Positions 16,251 to 24,414 of a DNA stretch of 64,000 nucleotides are shown piece after piece. The position numbers were made by a program, and so were the translations under genes. The DNA comes from Lachnospiraceae bacterium (GTDB lineage: Bacteria > Bacillota > Clostridia > Lachnospirales > Lachnospiraceae). The stretch lies in the NCBI GenBank assembly GCA_017441825.1, contig JAFRVD010000048.1:1-64000 (forward strand), written 5' to 3'. The notes beneath the pieces were generated by a model. That model searched no databases and had not been told where the DNA came from. It worked only from the letters and a program-made list of their open reading frames with translations. Within the stretch, counting starts at the first letter, position 1. Every line of letters starts with the position of its first letter.

Positions 16251-17033
16251 TTACACGAGCTTCCCGAGGAAGATCGCAGCCGTCATCGCGACCAGCATGC
16301 TGCCCGCAACGGAGAAGCTGTCGAGCCATTCCGCCCCGAACTTTTCCTTGAGCTTGATGAAGACTGCCATCGCGAGTGCGGAGACTACGGCCACCGCGAG
16401 AGGCAGCCAGCTGCCGGTGAACGTGAAGACGCCGCTGCCGGAAATAATGGTGCCGATGTAGCTCGCGATATACGCGGAGACGAGGCCGATGAACATCGCC
16501 GTCATGGCCGTATCGCCGAAGCCCGCGAGGTCGAGCCCCTTCTTTTTGCCTTCCTTTTTTTCTTTCTTTTCCTGAGGCGCCTGCAGCTTCTTTGTGTAGG
16601 TTTTCCCGTTAAAGATCATGAGGACCATGCCCCATATAATGCAGAAGCTCATGAGGAACGCGATGGTCGTGAACGCGCCGGGCGTCATGTTCGCGATCGA
16701 AAGCCCGCCGGTCCCGGCCGCCTCCGCCGCGGCTTCCGCCACCTGCGTTTCATAGTGCAGCGCGCCGATCACGGAAAGCCTGAGCCACGGCCACGGCGTG
16801 CCGAGGCTCCCGGAGAGCGCGATCACGCCCAGGAGAATGCCCACGCTCGGCAGCACCGCGAACGTCGCGCTTGCCGTAATGACGCGTTTCATTTTACCGA
16901 CGTCGATGCCCATCGCCTTCCCCATACGGTACGCCCGGACCGCGAAGACCACGCAGATCACGGCCACGAAGAGGACGATCCCTCCGCAGATGAGGTAGAG
17001 GACGGGGCTGTTCAGCTTGGATAACAGTTCCAT
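16251..17033 (-). CDS. DUF5058 family integral membrane protein
   Basis: 260 residues, AAAGGAGA before the start. Helices lie at about 10-32, 50-75, 112-138, 178-198, 203-225 and 236-258. A cytosolic lysine/glutamate-rich loop (QEKKEKKEGKKKG, about 155-170) separates the halves. The glycine- and serine-rich pair SVGILLGVIALSGSLGTPWPWLRLS near residues 60-90 is the most distinctive segment. The family is uncharacterised. It is the first gene of a three-gene operon with another membrane protein and an M20 peptidase, pointing to transport of a peptide-like compound. Confidence 0.6.
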   Translation of the reverse strand: MELLSKLNSPVLYLICGGIVLFVAVICVVFAVRAYRMGKAMGIDVGKMKRVITASATFAVLPSVGILLGVIALSGSLGTPWPWLRLSVIGALHYETQVAEAAAEAAGTGGLSIANMTPGAFTTIAFLMSFCIIWGMVLMIFNGKTYTKKLQAPQEKKEKKEGKKKGLDLAGFGDTAMTAMFIGLVSAYIASYIGTIISGSGVFTFTGSWLPLAVAVVSALAMAVFIKLKEKFGAEWLDSFSVAGSMLVAMTAAIFLGKLV

Positions 17034-17059
17034 AAGTCAGGTCTCCTTTCGTTGGGTTT

Positions 17060-17065
17060 ATTATA
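17060..17065 (-). promoter_or_regulatory. Putative -10 box of the DUF5058 operon
   Basis: TATAAT on the minus strand at 17065-17060, preceded directly by TG and lying about 27 bases before the start codon. A clear -35 box is not visible. Confidence 0.45.
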
Positions 17066-17103
17066 CATTGTTTCGCGGGGATGAAAAGAAAAAATTATGA
17101 GAC

Positions 17104-17150
17104 AGGGCCCCTCATCCGGCGCCTCCGGCACCACCTCGGAGGGGGAAGGC
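17104..17150. repeat. Palindromic intergenic repeat
   Basis: CCCCTC at 17108-17113 pairs with GAGGGG at 17139-17144, enclosing an inner GGCGCC/GGCACC hairpin, and the element ends in GGGGGAAGGC. A pattern of the form 'CCCTCATCCGGC...GAGGGGGAAGGC' is widespread in gut Clostridia as short non-coding repeats. It lies just upstream of the polymerase promoter. Confidence 0.5.
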
Positions 17151-17181
17151 TTTGTGTATGGCGCACACGCCCCAACTGTGC

Positions 17182-17199
17182 TATACTGAAGATACTATG
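17182..17199 (+). promoter_or_regulatory. -10 box close to the polymerase start, possibly leaderless
   Basis: TATACT at 17182-17187 lies only nine bases before the ATG at 17197, so transcription would begin at or within a few bases of the start codon. No Shine-Dalgarno site is present. The -35 region is poor, so activation or a different start cannot be excluded. No LexA-type palindrome is seen. Confidence 0.4.
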
Positions 17200-18711
17200 G
17201 AACGGATGTATATCGCGATTGACTTGAAAAGCTTCTACGCCTCGGTCGAGTGTGTCGACCGGGGCCTGGATCCGTTGACCACGAACCTTGTGGTGGCGGA
17301 CCTTTCCCGCACGGAAAAGACGATCTGCCTGGCCGTTTCGCCAGCTCTGAAGAGCCTGGGGATCCCCGGGCGGGCGCGGCTCTTTGAAGTCGTGCAGCGG
17401 GTCCGGGAAGTGAACGCGGAGCGGCGCACGAAGGCGCCGGGCAGGAAGCTCACGGGAGAGAGTGTTTTCGCCCCGGAGTTAAGAAGCGATCCGTCGCTTA
17501 AAGTAAACTACATCGTCGCGCCGCCCCGTATGAAGAAATACATGGAGATCAGTGCGGACATCTACAAGATCTACATGAATTACGTGGCGCAGGAGGACAT
17601 CCACGTCTATTCCGTGGACGAGGTCTTCATGGACGTCACGGCGTACCTTCGGGTCTCCGGCATGACCGCGCACGAATTCGCGATGCATGTGATCCGGGAC
17701 GTGCTGTCAAAGACCGGGATCACAGCCACGGCGGGCATCGGCCCGAACCTGTACCTCGCGAAGATCGCGATGGACGTGGAAGCGAAGCACATCCCGGAGG
17801 ACGAGCAGGGCGTGCGGATCGCCGAGCTCACGGAGCGGAGCTACCGGGAAAAGTACTGGAGCCACCGGCCCATCACGGATTTCTGGCGGGTCGGGGCGGG
17901 GTCCGCGAAGCGGCTGGCCTCGCGGGGCCTCTACACGATGGGCGACGTTGCCGCGTGCTCGATCCGGAACGAGGACCTGCTCTACGATCTTTTCGGCGTC
18001 AACGCCGAGCTCCTCATCGACCACGCGTGGGGCTGGGAGCCCGTCACAATCGCAGACATCAAGGCGTACCACCCCGAAAGCTCCAGCTCGAGCCTCGGCC
18101 AGGTCCTGAAGACGCCTTATCCCTTTGACAAGGCAAAGCTTGTGGTGAAGGAAATGACGGACGCCCTGGTGCTCGAATTGGTCGAAAAGAAGCTTGTGAC
18201 GGACCAGATGGTACTTACAGTCGGCTATGACGTGGAAAACGTGAAAAACCCCCAAAATCAGGGTAAAAACGTCACAGTCACGGAAGACCGCTACGGCCGC
18301 AAGGTGCCCAAAAGCGCACACGGGAGCATCAACCTCGAGAATTTTACGTCGTCCACACGGCTCATCACGGACGCGGTGATGGAGCTCTTTGACCGGATCG
18401 TGGATCCGGAGCTTACCGTCCGGAGGATGTACGTGGTCGCGAACCACACGAAGCCTGTCGGGACGGTCAAAGAAAAGTTCGAGCAGTTCAGCCTGTTCGA
18501 GGACCCGGACAAGCTCGAGCGCGAGCGGGAAGAGAAGGAAGCGTTCCTCACGAAGGAGAAAAAGCTCCAGGAGGCCGTACTCTCGATCAAGAAAAAGTAC
18601 GGCAAAAACGCCGTCCTCCGCGGGATGAACCTTTCGGAAGGCGCCACGGCGATGGAAAGAAACGCCCAGATCGGCGGGCACAGGGCCGGAGAAACGGAGG
18701 AGAGCGAATGA
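17197..18711 (+). CDS. Y-family translesion DNA polymerase
   Basis: 504 residues from the ATG at 17197 (MERMYIAIDLKSFYASVEC); the in-frame ATG at 17152 lies upstream of the -10 box. The palm has the metal residues D9 in AIDLKSFYA and D141-E142 in YSVDEVFMD; KTICLAVSPALKSLGI is the fingers segment; ITATAGIGPNLYLAKIAMD and the helix-hairpin-helix ('ITDFWRVGAGSAKRLASRGLYTMGDVA') follow; then a little-finger domain. QFSLF near the C-terminus fits a beta-clamp-binding motif. It is longer than DinB and closer to the UvrX/UmuC-like group of Firmicutes. It copies damaged DNA at a mutational cost. The following 83-residue gene overlaps by four bases and is its usual partner. Confidence 0.9.
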   Translation: MERMYIAIDLKSFYASVECVDRGLDPLTTNLVVADLSRTEKTICLAVSPALKSLGIPGRARLFEVVQRVREVNAERRTKAPGRKLTGESVFAPELRSDPSLKVNYIVAPPRMKKYMEISADIYKIYMNYVAQEDIHVYSVDEVFMDVTAYLRVSGMTAHEFAMHVIRDVLSKTGITATAGIGPNLYLAKIAMDVEAKHIPEDEQGVRIAELTERSYREKYWSHRPITDFWRVGAGSAKRLASRGLYTMGDVAACSIRNEDLLYDLFGVNAELLIDHAWGWEPVTIADIKAYHPESSSSSLGQVLKTPYPFDKAKLVVKEMTDALVLELVEKKLVTDQMVLTVGYDVENVKNPQNQGKNVTVTEDRYGRKVPKSAHGSINLENFTSSTRLITDAVMELFDRIVDPELTVRRMYVVANHTKPVGTVKEKFEQFSLFEDPDKLEREREEKEAFLTKEKKLQEAVLSIKKKYGKNAVLRGMNLSEGATAMERNAQIGGHRAGETEESE

Positions 18712-18959
18712 GCGCGTACGAAGACATCATCGGGCTCCCGCATCACGAGTCCCGAAAGCATCCCCACATGCCGGTACACGACCGCGCGGCGCAGTTCATG
18801 CCCTTTGCGGCGCTGTCCGGCTACGAGGACGAGATTACTGACGCCGGGCGGGCCGCGGAAGAGGCGGCGGACTTTCTGGACCGGGTCACTTTCGACGAAC
18901 TGGAAAGTGCACAGGACGAGGGGTTTTCTGTTGCAAAAGAGGACCCTCCTTTGGTATAA
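18708..18959 (+). CDS. Small polymerase-associated protein (YolD-like)
   Basis: 83 residues, starting within the stop region of the polymerase (ATGA) after GGAGGAGAGCG. It contains HMPVHDRAAQFMPFAALSGY, the signature of short acidic proteins found directly after Y-family polymerases in Clostridia; the helical C-terminus is acidic. The function is unknown; by position it may modulate or recruit the polymerase, as proposed for YolD-like proteins. Its last codons carry the promoter of the next gene. Confidence 0.7.
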   Translation: MSAYEDIIGLPHHESRKHPHMPVHDRAAQFMPFAALSGYEDEITDAGRAAEEAADFLDRVTFDELESAQDEGFSVAKEDPPLV

Positions 18960-18967
18960 TATTTTCA
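18931..18967 (+). promoter_or_regulatory. Promoter giving a leaderless epimerase transcript
   Basis: TTGCAA (18931-18936) and TATAAT (18955-18960) are 18 bases apart. The expected transcription start, seven bases after the -10 box, is the A of the ATG at 18967. There is no Shine-Dalgarno site. Confidence 0.65.
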
Positions 18968-19956
18968 TGAAAAAAGCGGTCATCACCGGACCGACCGGCG
19001 CCGTGGGCGCCGCGCTCATCCGGAGACTTTTGAAAGAACGATATCAGGTTTATGCCGTGGTCAGGCCGGGGTCCCTCCGGCTTAAAAGTATTCCTATGGA
19101 TCCGGGCGTTACGGTAGTCCCGTGCGACGTCTCGGACCTTTCGAGCCTCCCTCTGAAGATCACGGAGCCCTACGATGCCTTTTTCCACCTCGCATGGATG
19201 GGAACCACAGGCAGGGACCGGAACGATACGGCTCTCCAGGACCGGAACATCTTTTACGCCAGGGAAGCGCTCAAGGCCGCGGCCGCGCTCGGATGCAAAG
19301 TGTTTCTTTTCAGCGGGTCGCAGGCGGAATACGGACGGCCCAATGAGCCGCTCCGCCCGGACACGGCATGTCACCCTGAAAACGAGTATGGACGCGCGAA
19401 ATGCGAGGCCGGAGTGCTTTTACGGGAAGACGCGAAGGCCCTCGGGATCCGCATGGTCCACGCCCGCATTCTGAGCGTTTACGGCCCGTATGACGGAGAG
19501 AAGAGCATGATCTCCTCCGTGATCAGGAGCTGCCTTAAGGGGGTCTCGCCGGAGACCACGGAAGGCGTCCAGATCTGGGATTACCTCTACGCAGCGGACG
19601 CAGCTGAGGCCCTGTACCTTCTTTCACTTTACGGCAAAGACGGCGGGATCTACCCGCTCGGATCCGGAACCGGCCGGCCGCTTCGCGAGTACCTCGAGAT
19701 CCTCCGGGACGAAGCCGCTCCGGGGCTCCCGATCCTCTTTGGCGCCATCCCGTACGGAGAAAAGCAGATCATGTTCCTGCAGTCGGACAACACGGCGCTT
19801 CTGACGGACACGGGCTTTACCCCGAAAACCGATTTCCGGACCGGGATCCGGGAGACCATCGAATATATCCGGCGTGAGGATGCCATCGCCGCAGCACGGA
19901 AGGAACAATGCACGGAAGACTCCGCTGCACCTGAAAAGGAACCTTTAAATGGATAA
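18967..19956 (+). CDS. NAD-dependent epimerase/dehydratase family protein
   Basis: 329 residues beginning MKKAVITGPTGAVGAAL, a Rossmann GxxGxxG loop. The extended SDR pattern continues with FFHLAWMG, the catalytic serine region LFSGSQAEYG, the YxxxK pair in ENEYGRAKCEAG and ARILSVYGPYDGEKSMIS. Such enzymes modify nucleotide sugars. The chosen start has no ribosome site but sits exactly at the predicted transcription start. The stop overlaps the start of licD-like gene by eight bases, so the two products probably act in the same surface glycan pathway. Substrate unknown. Confidence 0.85.
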   Translation: MKKAVITGPTGAVGAALIRRLLKERYQVYAVVRPGSLRLKSIPMDPGVTVVPCDVSDLSSLPLKITEPYDAFFHLAWMGTTGRDRNDTALQDRNIFYAREALKAAAALGCKVFLFSGSQAEYGRPNEPLRPDTACHPENEYGRAKCEAGVLLREDAKALGIRMVHARILSVYGPYDGEKSMISSVIRSCLKGVSPETTEGVQIWDYLYAADAAEALYLLSLYGKDGGIYPLGSGTGRPLREYLEILRDEAAPGLPILFGAIPYGEKQIMFLQSDNTALLTDTGFTPKTDFRTGIRETIEYIRREDAIAAARKEQCTEDSAAPEKEPLNG

Positions 19957-20815
19957 GAAGAGAGAAGAAGCGATCGAAAAAGTCCACCAGGGGCTGTATC
20001 TGGTCCTCGGGGAGATCGACCGCATCTGCACAAAATACGATATTCCCTATTACCTGGAGGGCGGGTCGATGCTGGGCGCGGTCCGGCACAAGGCCATCAT
20101 CCCCTGGGACGACGACGCGGATATTTCCATGTTCCGTTCGGATTACGAACGCTTCCGGGCAGTCGTCCGGGACGAGCTCCGGCCGGGCTTTGCGTTTACC
20201 GAGCCCGGGGACTGGGGCGAGCATTTCTATGACTTCATCCCCCACGTGATCTGGCTGGATTCAAAGATGCGCGCTGATACGCCTGAGGAGCAGTATAACG
20301 GTGAAGGGATCCTGAACCACATGATCGCGGACATCTTCATAGTGGAGGACTGCGCGGATTCGGACCTTCGCCATAAGTGGACGCTCATGAAGCTCACGCT
20401 TCTCTACGGGCTCACGATGGGCCACCGCTACCGGGTGGATTACAGCGAGTATAAAGGTGTCTCGGGCCTCGCGGTCCGGGTGCTTTCAAAAATAGGCAAG
20501 CGGATCCCGCTGAAGAAGCTCCTCGCGGCGCATGAAAAGGCGGGCGGGAGCGAGACCGGGAAAAATAAGGAGCGCGACAGATTCTATTACAGCAACTACC
20601 TCTTTGAGGATCTCCACGTCATCCTGCCGGGCGAACGCATCCGGAAGAAGATCCGCGTTCCCTTCGGGGAGCTGGAGCTCCTGATTCCTGAAAAATACGA
20701 CGAGTGGCTCACCGCCTACTTCGGCGATTACATGCAGTTCCCGCCGGAGGACAAACGGGTGCAGCTCCACATGGACGAACCGGAAAACGTGTATCTCACA
20801 CTTCCGGAAAACTGA
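19949..20815 (+). CDS. LicD family protein
   Basis: 288 residues, AAAGGAACC before the start. The nucleotidyltransferase core of LicD proteins is present: YYLEGGSMLGAVRHKAIIPWDDDADISM (read in parts), with the metal-binding D-D-D after PW. LicD proteins transfer phosphocholine or similar phospho-groups, or sugar phosphates, onto teichoic acids and capsules at the inner face of the membrane. Translational overlap with the epimerase gene suggests a shared pathway of wall-polymer decoration. No choline uptake genes are visible, so the transferred group is open. Confidence 0.85.
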   Translation: MDKKREEAIEKVHQGLYLVLGEIDRICTKYDIPYYLEGGSMLGAVRHKAIIPWDDDADISMFRSDYERFRAVVRDELRPGFAFTEPGDWGEHFYDFIPHVIWLDSKMRADTPEEQYNGEGILNHMIADIFIVEDCADSDLRHKWTLMKLTLLYGLTMGHRYRVDYSEYKGVSGLAVRVLSKIGKRIPLKKLLAAHEKAGGSETGKNKERDRFYYSNYLFEDLHVILPGERIRKKIRVPFGELELLIPEKYDEWLTAYFGDYMQFPPEDKRVQLHMDEPENVYLTLPEN

Positions 20816-20877
20816 CCGGATCAGAAAACCTGATATGAGAGGACGCCGCCCTCCGGAACACATAAAGGACCCGTTTT

Positions 20878-23800
20878 ATGAGCTTCACACACCTTCACGT
20901 CCATACTGAATATAGCCTGCTGGACGGCTCCGCGAAGATCGGGGAGCTGGTTTCGCGCGCGAAGGAGCTGGGCTTTGATTCTCTCGCGATCACGGACCAC
21001 GGCGTGATGTACGGTGTCATTGAGTTCTACAAGGCGTGCAAAAAGGAAGGCATCAGGCCCATCATCGGCTGCGAGGTCTACGTCGCCCCGCATTCCCGGC
21101 TCGACCGGGAGCTTTCCGGCGGCGAGGATCGCTACTACCACCTGATCCTCCTCGCGGAAAACGACCAGGGCTACGCAAATCTCATAAAGATCGTGTCCCA
21201 GGGCTTCAAGGACGGCTTCTATTACCGTCCCCGCGTCGATAAAGCCACCCTCCGGACGTATCACGAAGGCCTGATCTGCACCTCCGCGTGCCTCGCCGGG
21301 GAAGTCCAGCGCGACATCGTCAAGGGCTTCTATGACGAAGCGAAGAAGACCGCGCTTGAATTTCAGGAGATCTTCGGCGAAGGCAACTATTTCCTCGAGC
21401 TCCAGGACCACGGCATCAACGAACAGACGCTCGTGAACCAGACGCTCCTCCGCATGCATCAGGAGACCGGCATCCCGCTTGTTGCGACCAACGACGTCCA
21501 CTACATCCACGCAGAGGACGCGGAAGCGCACGACATCCTTCTCTGCATCCAGACCCAGAAGAAGGTGACGGACGAAGACCGCATGCGCTACGAAGGCGGG
21601 CAGTACTACTTAAAGACCGAAGAAGAAATGCGGGCGCTGTTCCCGTACGCCAGGGAAGCGCTCGAAAATACGCATAAAATCGCGGAACGCTGCGAGGTGA
21701 ACATCGAATTCGGGGTGTCCAAGCTCCCGAAATACGACGTTCCTTTAGGCTATACCGCTTACGAATATCTGGAAGAACTCACTGTGGAGGGCTTCAAGCG
21801 CCGCTACCCGGATGCGGATAAGGCGCTCTGGGACCGGCTCTATTACGAGCTCGGGACCATCCGGGACATGGGCTTTACGGATTATTTCCTGATCGTCTGG
21901 GACTTTATCCACTACGCGCGGGCACACAAGATCCCCGTGGGCCCCGGAAGAGGCTCGGCCGCAGGGTCTGTCGTGTCCTATTCCCTGGAGATCACGAACA
22001 TCGACCCCATCCGCTACCAGCTTCTGTTTGAACGCTTCCTGAACCCGGAGCGCATGACCATGCCGGATATCGACGTGGATTTCTGCTACGAGCGGCGGCA
22101 GGAAGTCATCGACTACGTGGTCGAAAAATACGGGCGCGAGGAGGTCGTACAGATCGTGACCTTCGGTACGCTGGCCGCGCGCGGCGTGATCCGCGACGTG
22201 GGCCGGGCGCTCGACCTGTCCTACGCGTTCTGCGACCGTCTTTCGAAGATGGTCCCGAACGAACTTAACATTACGCTTGAGAAGGCGCTTAAGGAATCTC
22301 CGGACTTCCGTTCGGAATACGAGTCTGACGAACAGGCGCGGCGTGTGATCGACATGGGCATGCGTCTGGAAGGGCTTCCCCGCCACACGTCCATGCATGC
22401 GGCAGGCGTGGTGATCTCCGGCCGGCCGATGGACGAATACGTCCCGCTGTCCCGGACTTCGGCGGATTCGCCGCTCACGACCCAGTTCACGATGACGGTC
22501 ATCGAAGAGCTCGGGCTTCTCAAAATGGACTTCTTAGGCCTCCGGACGCTGACCGTGATCGACGATGCAGTGAAGAACGTCAGGGAGTCCAGAAACATCG
22601 ACCTCGACATCGAAAAGATCGATTTTGACGATAAAGCTATCTACAAGTACATCGGCACGGGCGACTGCGACGGCATCTTCCAGCTGGAGTCTTCGGGCAT
22701 GCGCGCGTTCATGAAGCGGCTGCAGCCGGACTCCATGGAGGACATCATCGCGGGCATTTCCCTGTACAGGCCGGGGCCGATGGACTTCATCGACCAGTAC
22801 ATTGAAGGAAAAAGGAACGCGGCGTCCGTCACCTACGCGTGCCCGGAGCTCGAGCCCATCCTGAAGCCGACCTACGGGTGCATCGTGTATCAGGAGCAGG
22901 TCATGCAGATCGTGCGGGACCTGGGCGGCTATACGCTCGGGCGGTCGGACCTCGTCCGCCGCGCGATGTCCAAGAAAAAGCACGACGTCATGAATGCGGA
23001 GCGGCAGAACTTCGTCTACGGAAATCCGGAAGAGGGCGTGCCGGGCTGCGTTTCCCGCGGGATCCCGGCGGAGACTGCGAACCACATCTTCGACACGATG
23101 ACGGCTTTCGCGAGCTACGCGTTCAACAAGTCGCACGCGGCGGCCTACGCAGTGGTCGCTTACGAGACCGCGTGGCTCAAGTATTACTACCCGAAGGAGT
23201 TCATGGCGGCGCTTATGACGAGCGTCATTGAAAACGCGGGCAAGGTGGCCGCGTACATCTACACCTGCCGCCAGATGAACATTGCGCTGCTGCCGCCGGA
23301 CATCAACTTAGGGCGCGGTGAATTCTCCGTGCAGGACGGGAAGATCCGCTACGGGCTGAATGCCGTGAAGGGCATCGGAAGGAACGTGGTGGAGGAGATC
23401 GTCCGGGAACGCGAAAAGAACGGGAAGTTCCGGTCCGTCCGGGACTTCATGGAGCGGCTTTCGACCCGCGAGGTGAACAAGAAGACCATCGAAAGCTTCA
23501 TCAAATCCGGCGCCTTTGACTGCTTCGGCTACACCAGGAAGGAGCAGATGGCGCATTATCCGACGCTTCTCCAGGAGGTCGAGCGGATGAAGAAGGATTC
23601 GGTGTCCGGGCAGTTCAGCCTGTTCGACATCGTAGAGTCCCTGAAGGATGAGAGTGCTGCCAGTGCGGCGTATCCGAAGCTCGGGGAATACGACAGGCAG
23701 CTTCTCTTAGCGTTTGAAAAGGAGGTGCTGGGCGTCTACATCAGCGGCCATCCGCTCGAGGAAAACGAACAGCTCCTTCGTAAGAACGTCACCGCTATGA

Positions 23801-24348
23801 GCGGGGACTTTGTGGTGGACGAGGAGACCGGCCAGGCGAAGGTCGAGGACGGGTCCCACGTGACAATAGGCGGAATGGTGACCGCGAAGACCGTGAAGAC
23901 CACGAAGAACAACCAGCTGATGGCCTTTGTGACAGTGGAGGACATGCTCGGGTCAGTCGAAGTAATCATTTTCCCGAAGGACTACGAGCGGTACAAGCCG
24001 TGGCTCAACGAAGACGAGCGGATCCTGGCCTCCGGGCGCGTGTCAATCGGCGACGACCCCGTTGGACGCCTGGTTCTCGAGAAGCTCACGCCGTTCTCCG
24101 AGGTCCCGAAGGAACTGTGGCTTCAGTTCAGGGACCGGAACGACTATGCGGCGCGCTGGCCGGTAGTCGAGCGGACGCTTGCGCCGTACGACGGGAACGA
24201 CACGCTGGTGGTCTATCTGAAGGCGGAAAAGCAATATAAGAAGCTGCCGCCGTCCAAAAACGTCTCCGCGTCGGAGGATGTCATCCGGGAAGCCGGGAGG
24301 CTCCTCGGGGACGAAAACATCAAGGTGAACGTACTGAGAAAAGCATAA
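20878..24348 (+). CDS. dnaE: DNA polymerase III subunit alpha (DnaE)
   Basis: 1156 residues, AAAGGA before the start. Domains in order: N-terminal PHP (FTHLHVHTEYSLLDGS, AITDHGVMYG), the C-family palm with catalytic aspartates in PDIDVDFCYERR, fingers (LYRPGPMDFIDQYI, YQEQVMQI, RRAMSKKKH), an HhH region (GLNAVKGIGRNVVEEI) and a C-terminal OB fold (VTIGGMVTAKTVKTT). The sequence QFSLFDI at about 915 fits a clamp-binding motif. The PHP metal ligands appear intact. In Firmicutes DnaE works beside PolC at the fork, mainly extending primers. It stands alone between licD and the phosphohexomutase gene. Confidence 0.97.
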   Translation: MSFTHLHVHTEYSLLDGSAKIGELVSRAKELGFDSLAITDHGVMYGVIEFYKACKKEGIRPIIGCEVYVAPHSRLDRELSGGEDRYYHLILLAENDQGYANLIKIVSQGFKDGFYYRPRVDKATLRTYHEGLICTSACLAGEVQRDIVKGFYDEAKKTALEFQEIFGEGNYFLELQDHGINEQTLVNQTLLRMHQETGIPLVATNDVHYIHAEDAEAHDILLCIQTQKKVTDEDRMRYEGGQYYLKTEEEMRALFPYAREALENTHKIAERCEVNIEFGVSKLPKYDVPLGYTAYEYLEELTVEGFKRRYPDADKALWDRLYYELGTIRDMGFTDYFLIVWDFIHYARAHKIPVGPGRGSAAGSVVSYSLEITNIDPIRYQLLFERFLNPERMTMPDIDVDFCYERRQEVIDYVVEKYGREEVVQIVTFGTLAARGVIRDVGRALDLSYAFCDRLSKMVPNELNITLEKALKESPDFRSEYESDEQARRVIDMGMRLEGLPRHTSMHAAGVVISGRPMDEYVPLSRTSADSPLTTQFTMTVIEELGLLKMDFLGLRTLTVIDDAVKNVRESRNIDLDIEKIDFDDKAIYKYIGTGDCDGIFQLESSGMRAFMKRLQPDSMEDIIAGISLYRPGPMDFIDQYIEGKRNAASVTYACPELEPILKPTYGCIVYQEQVMQIVRDLGGYTLGRSDLVRRAMSKKKHDVMNAERQNFVYGNPEEGVPGCVSRGIPAETANHIFDTMTAFASYAFNKSHAAAYAVVAYETAWLKYYYPKEFMAALMTSVIENAGKVAAYIYTCRQMNIALLPPDINLGRGEFSVQDGKIRYGLNAVKGIGRNVVEEIVREREKNGKFRSVRDFMERLSTREVNKKTIESFIKSGAFDCFGYTRKEQMAHYPTLLQEVERMKKDSVSGQFSLFDIVESLKDESAASAAYPKLGEYDRQLLLAFEKEVLGVYISGHPLEENEQLLRKNVTAMSGDFVVDEETGQAKVEDGSHVTIGGMVTAKTVKTTKNNQLMAFVTVEDMLGSVEVIIFPKDYERYKPWLNEDERILASGRVSIGDDPVGRLVLEKLTPFSEVPKELWLQFRDRNDYAARWPVVERTLAPYDGNDTLVVYLKAEKQYKKLPPSKNVSASEDVIREAGRLLGDENIKVNVLRKA

Positions 24349-24414
24349 AAATTTACATAAATAGAAATAAGAGAAACGCTGAAGGCAAGTCCAGGAAAAA
24401 GGAAGGAGCAGACG

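Noticed and set aside
17034..17196. LexA/DinR operator for the polymerase
   Set aside because: No GAAC-N4-GTTC-like palindrome is present in the spacer.
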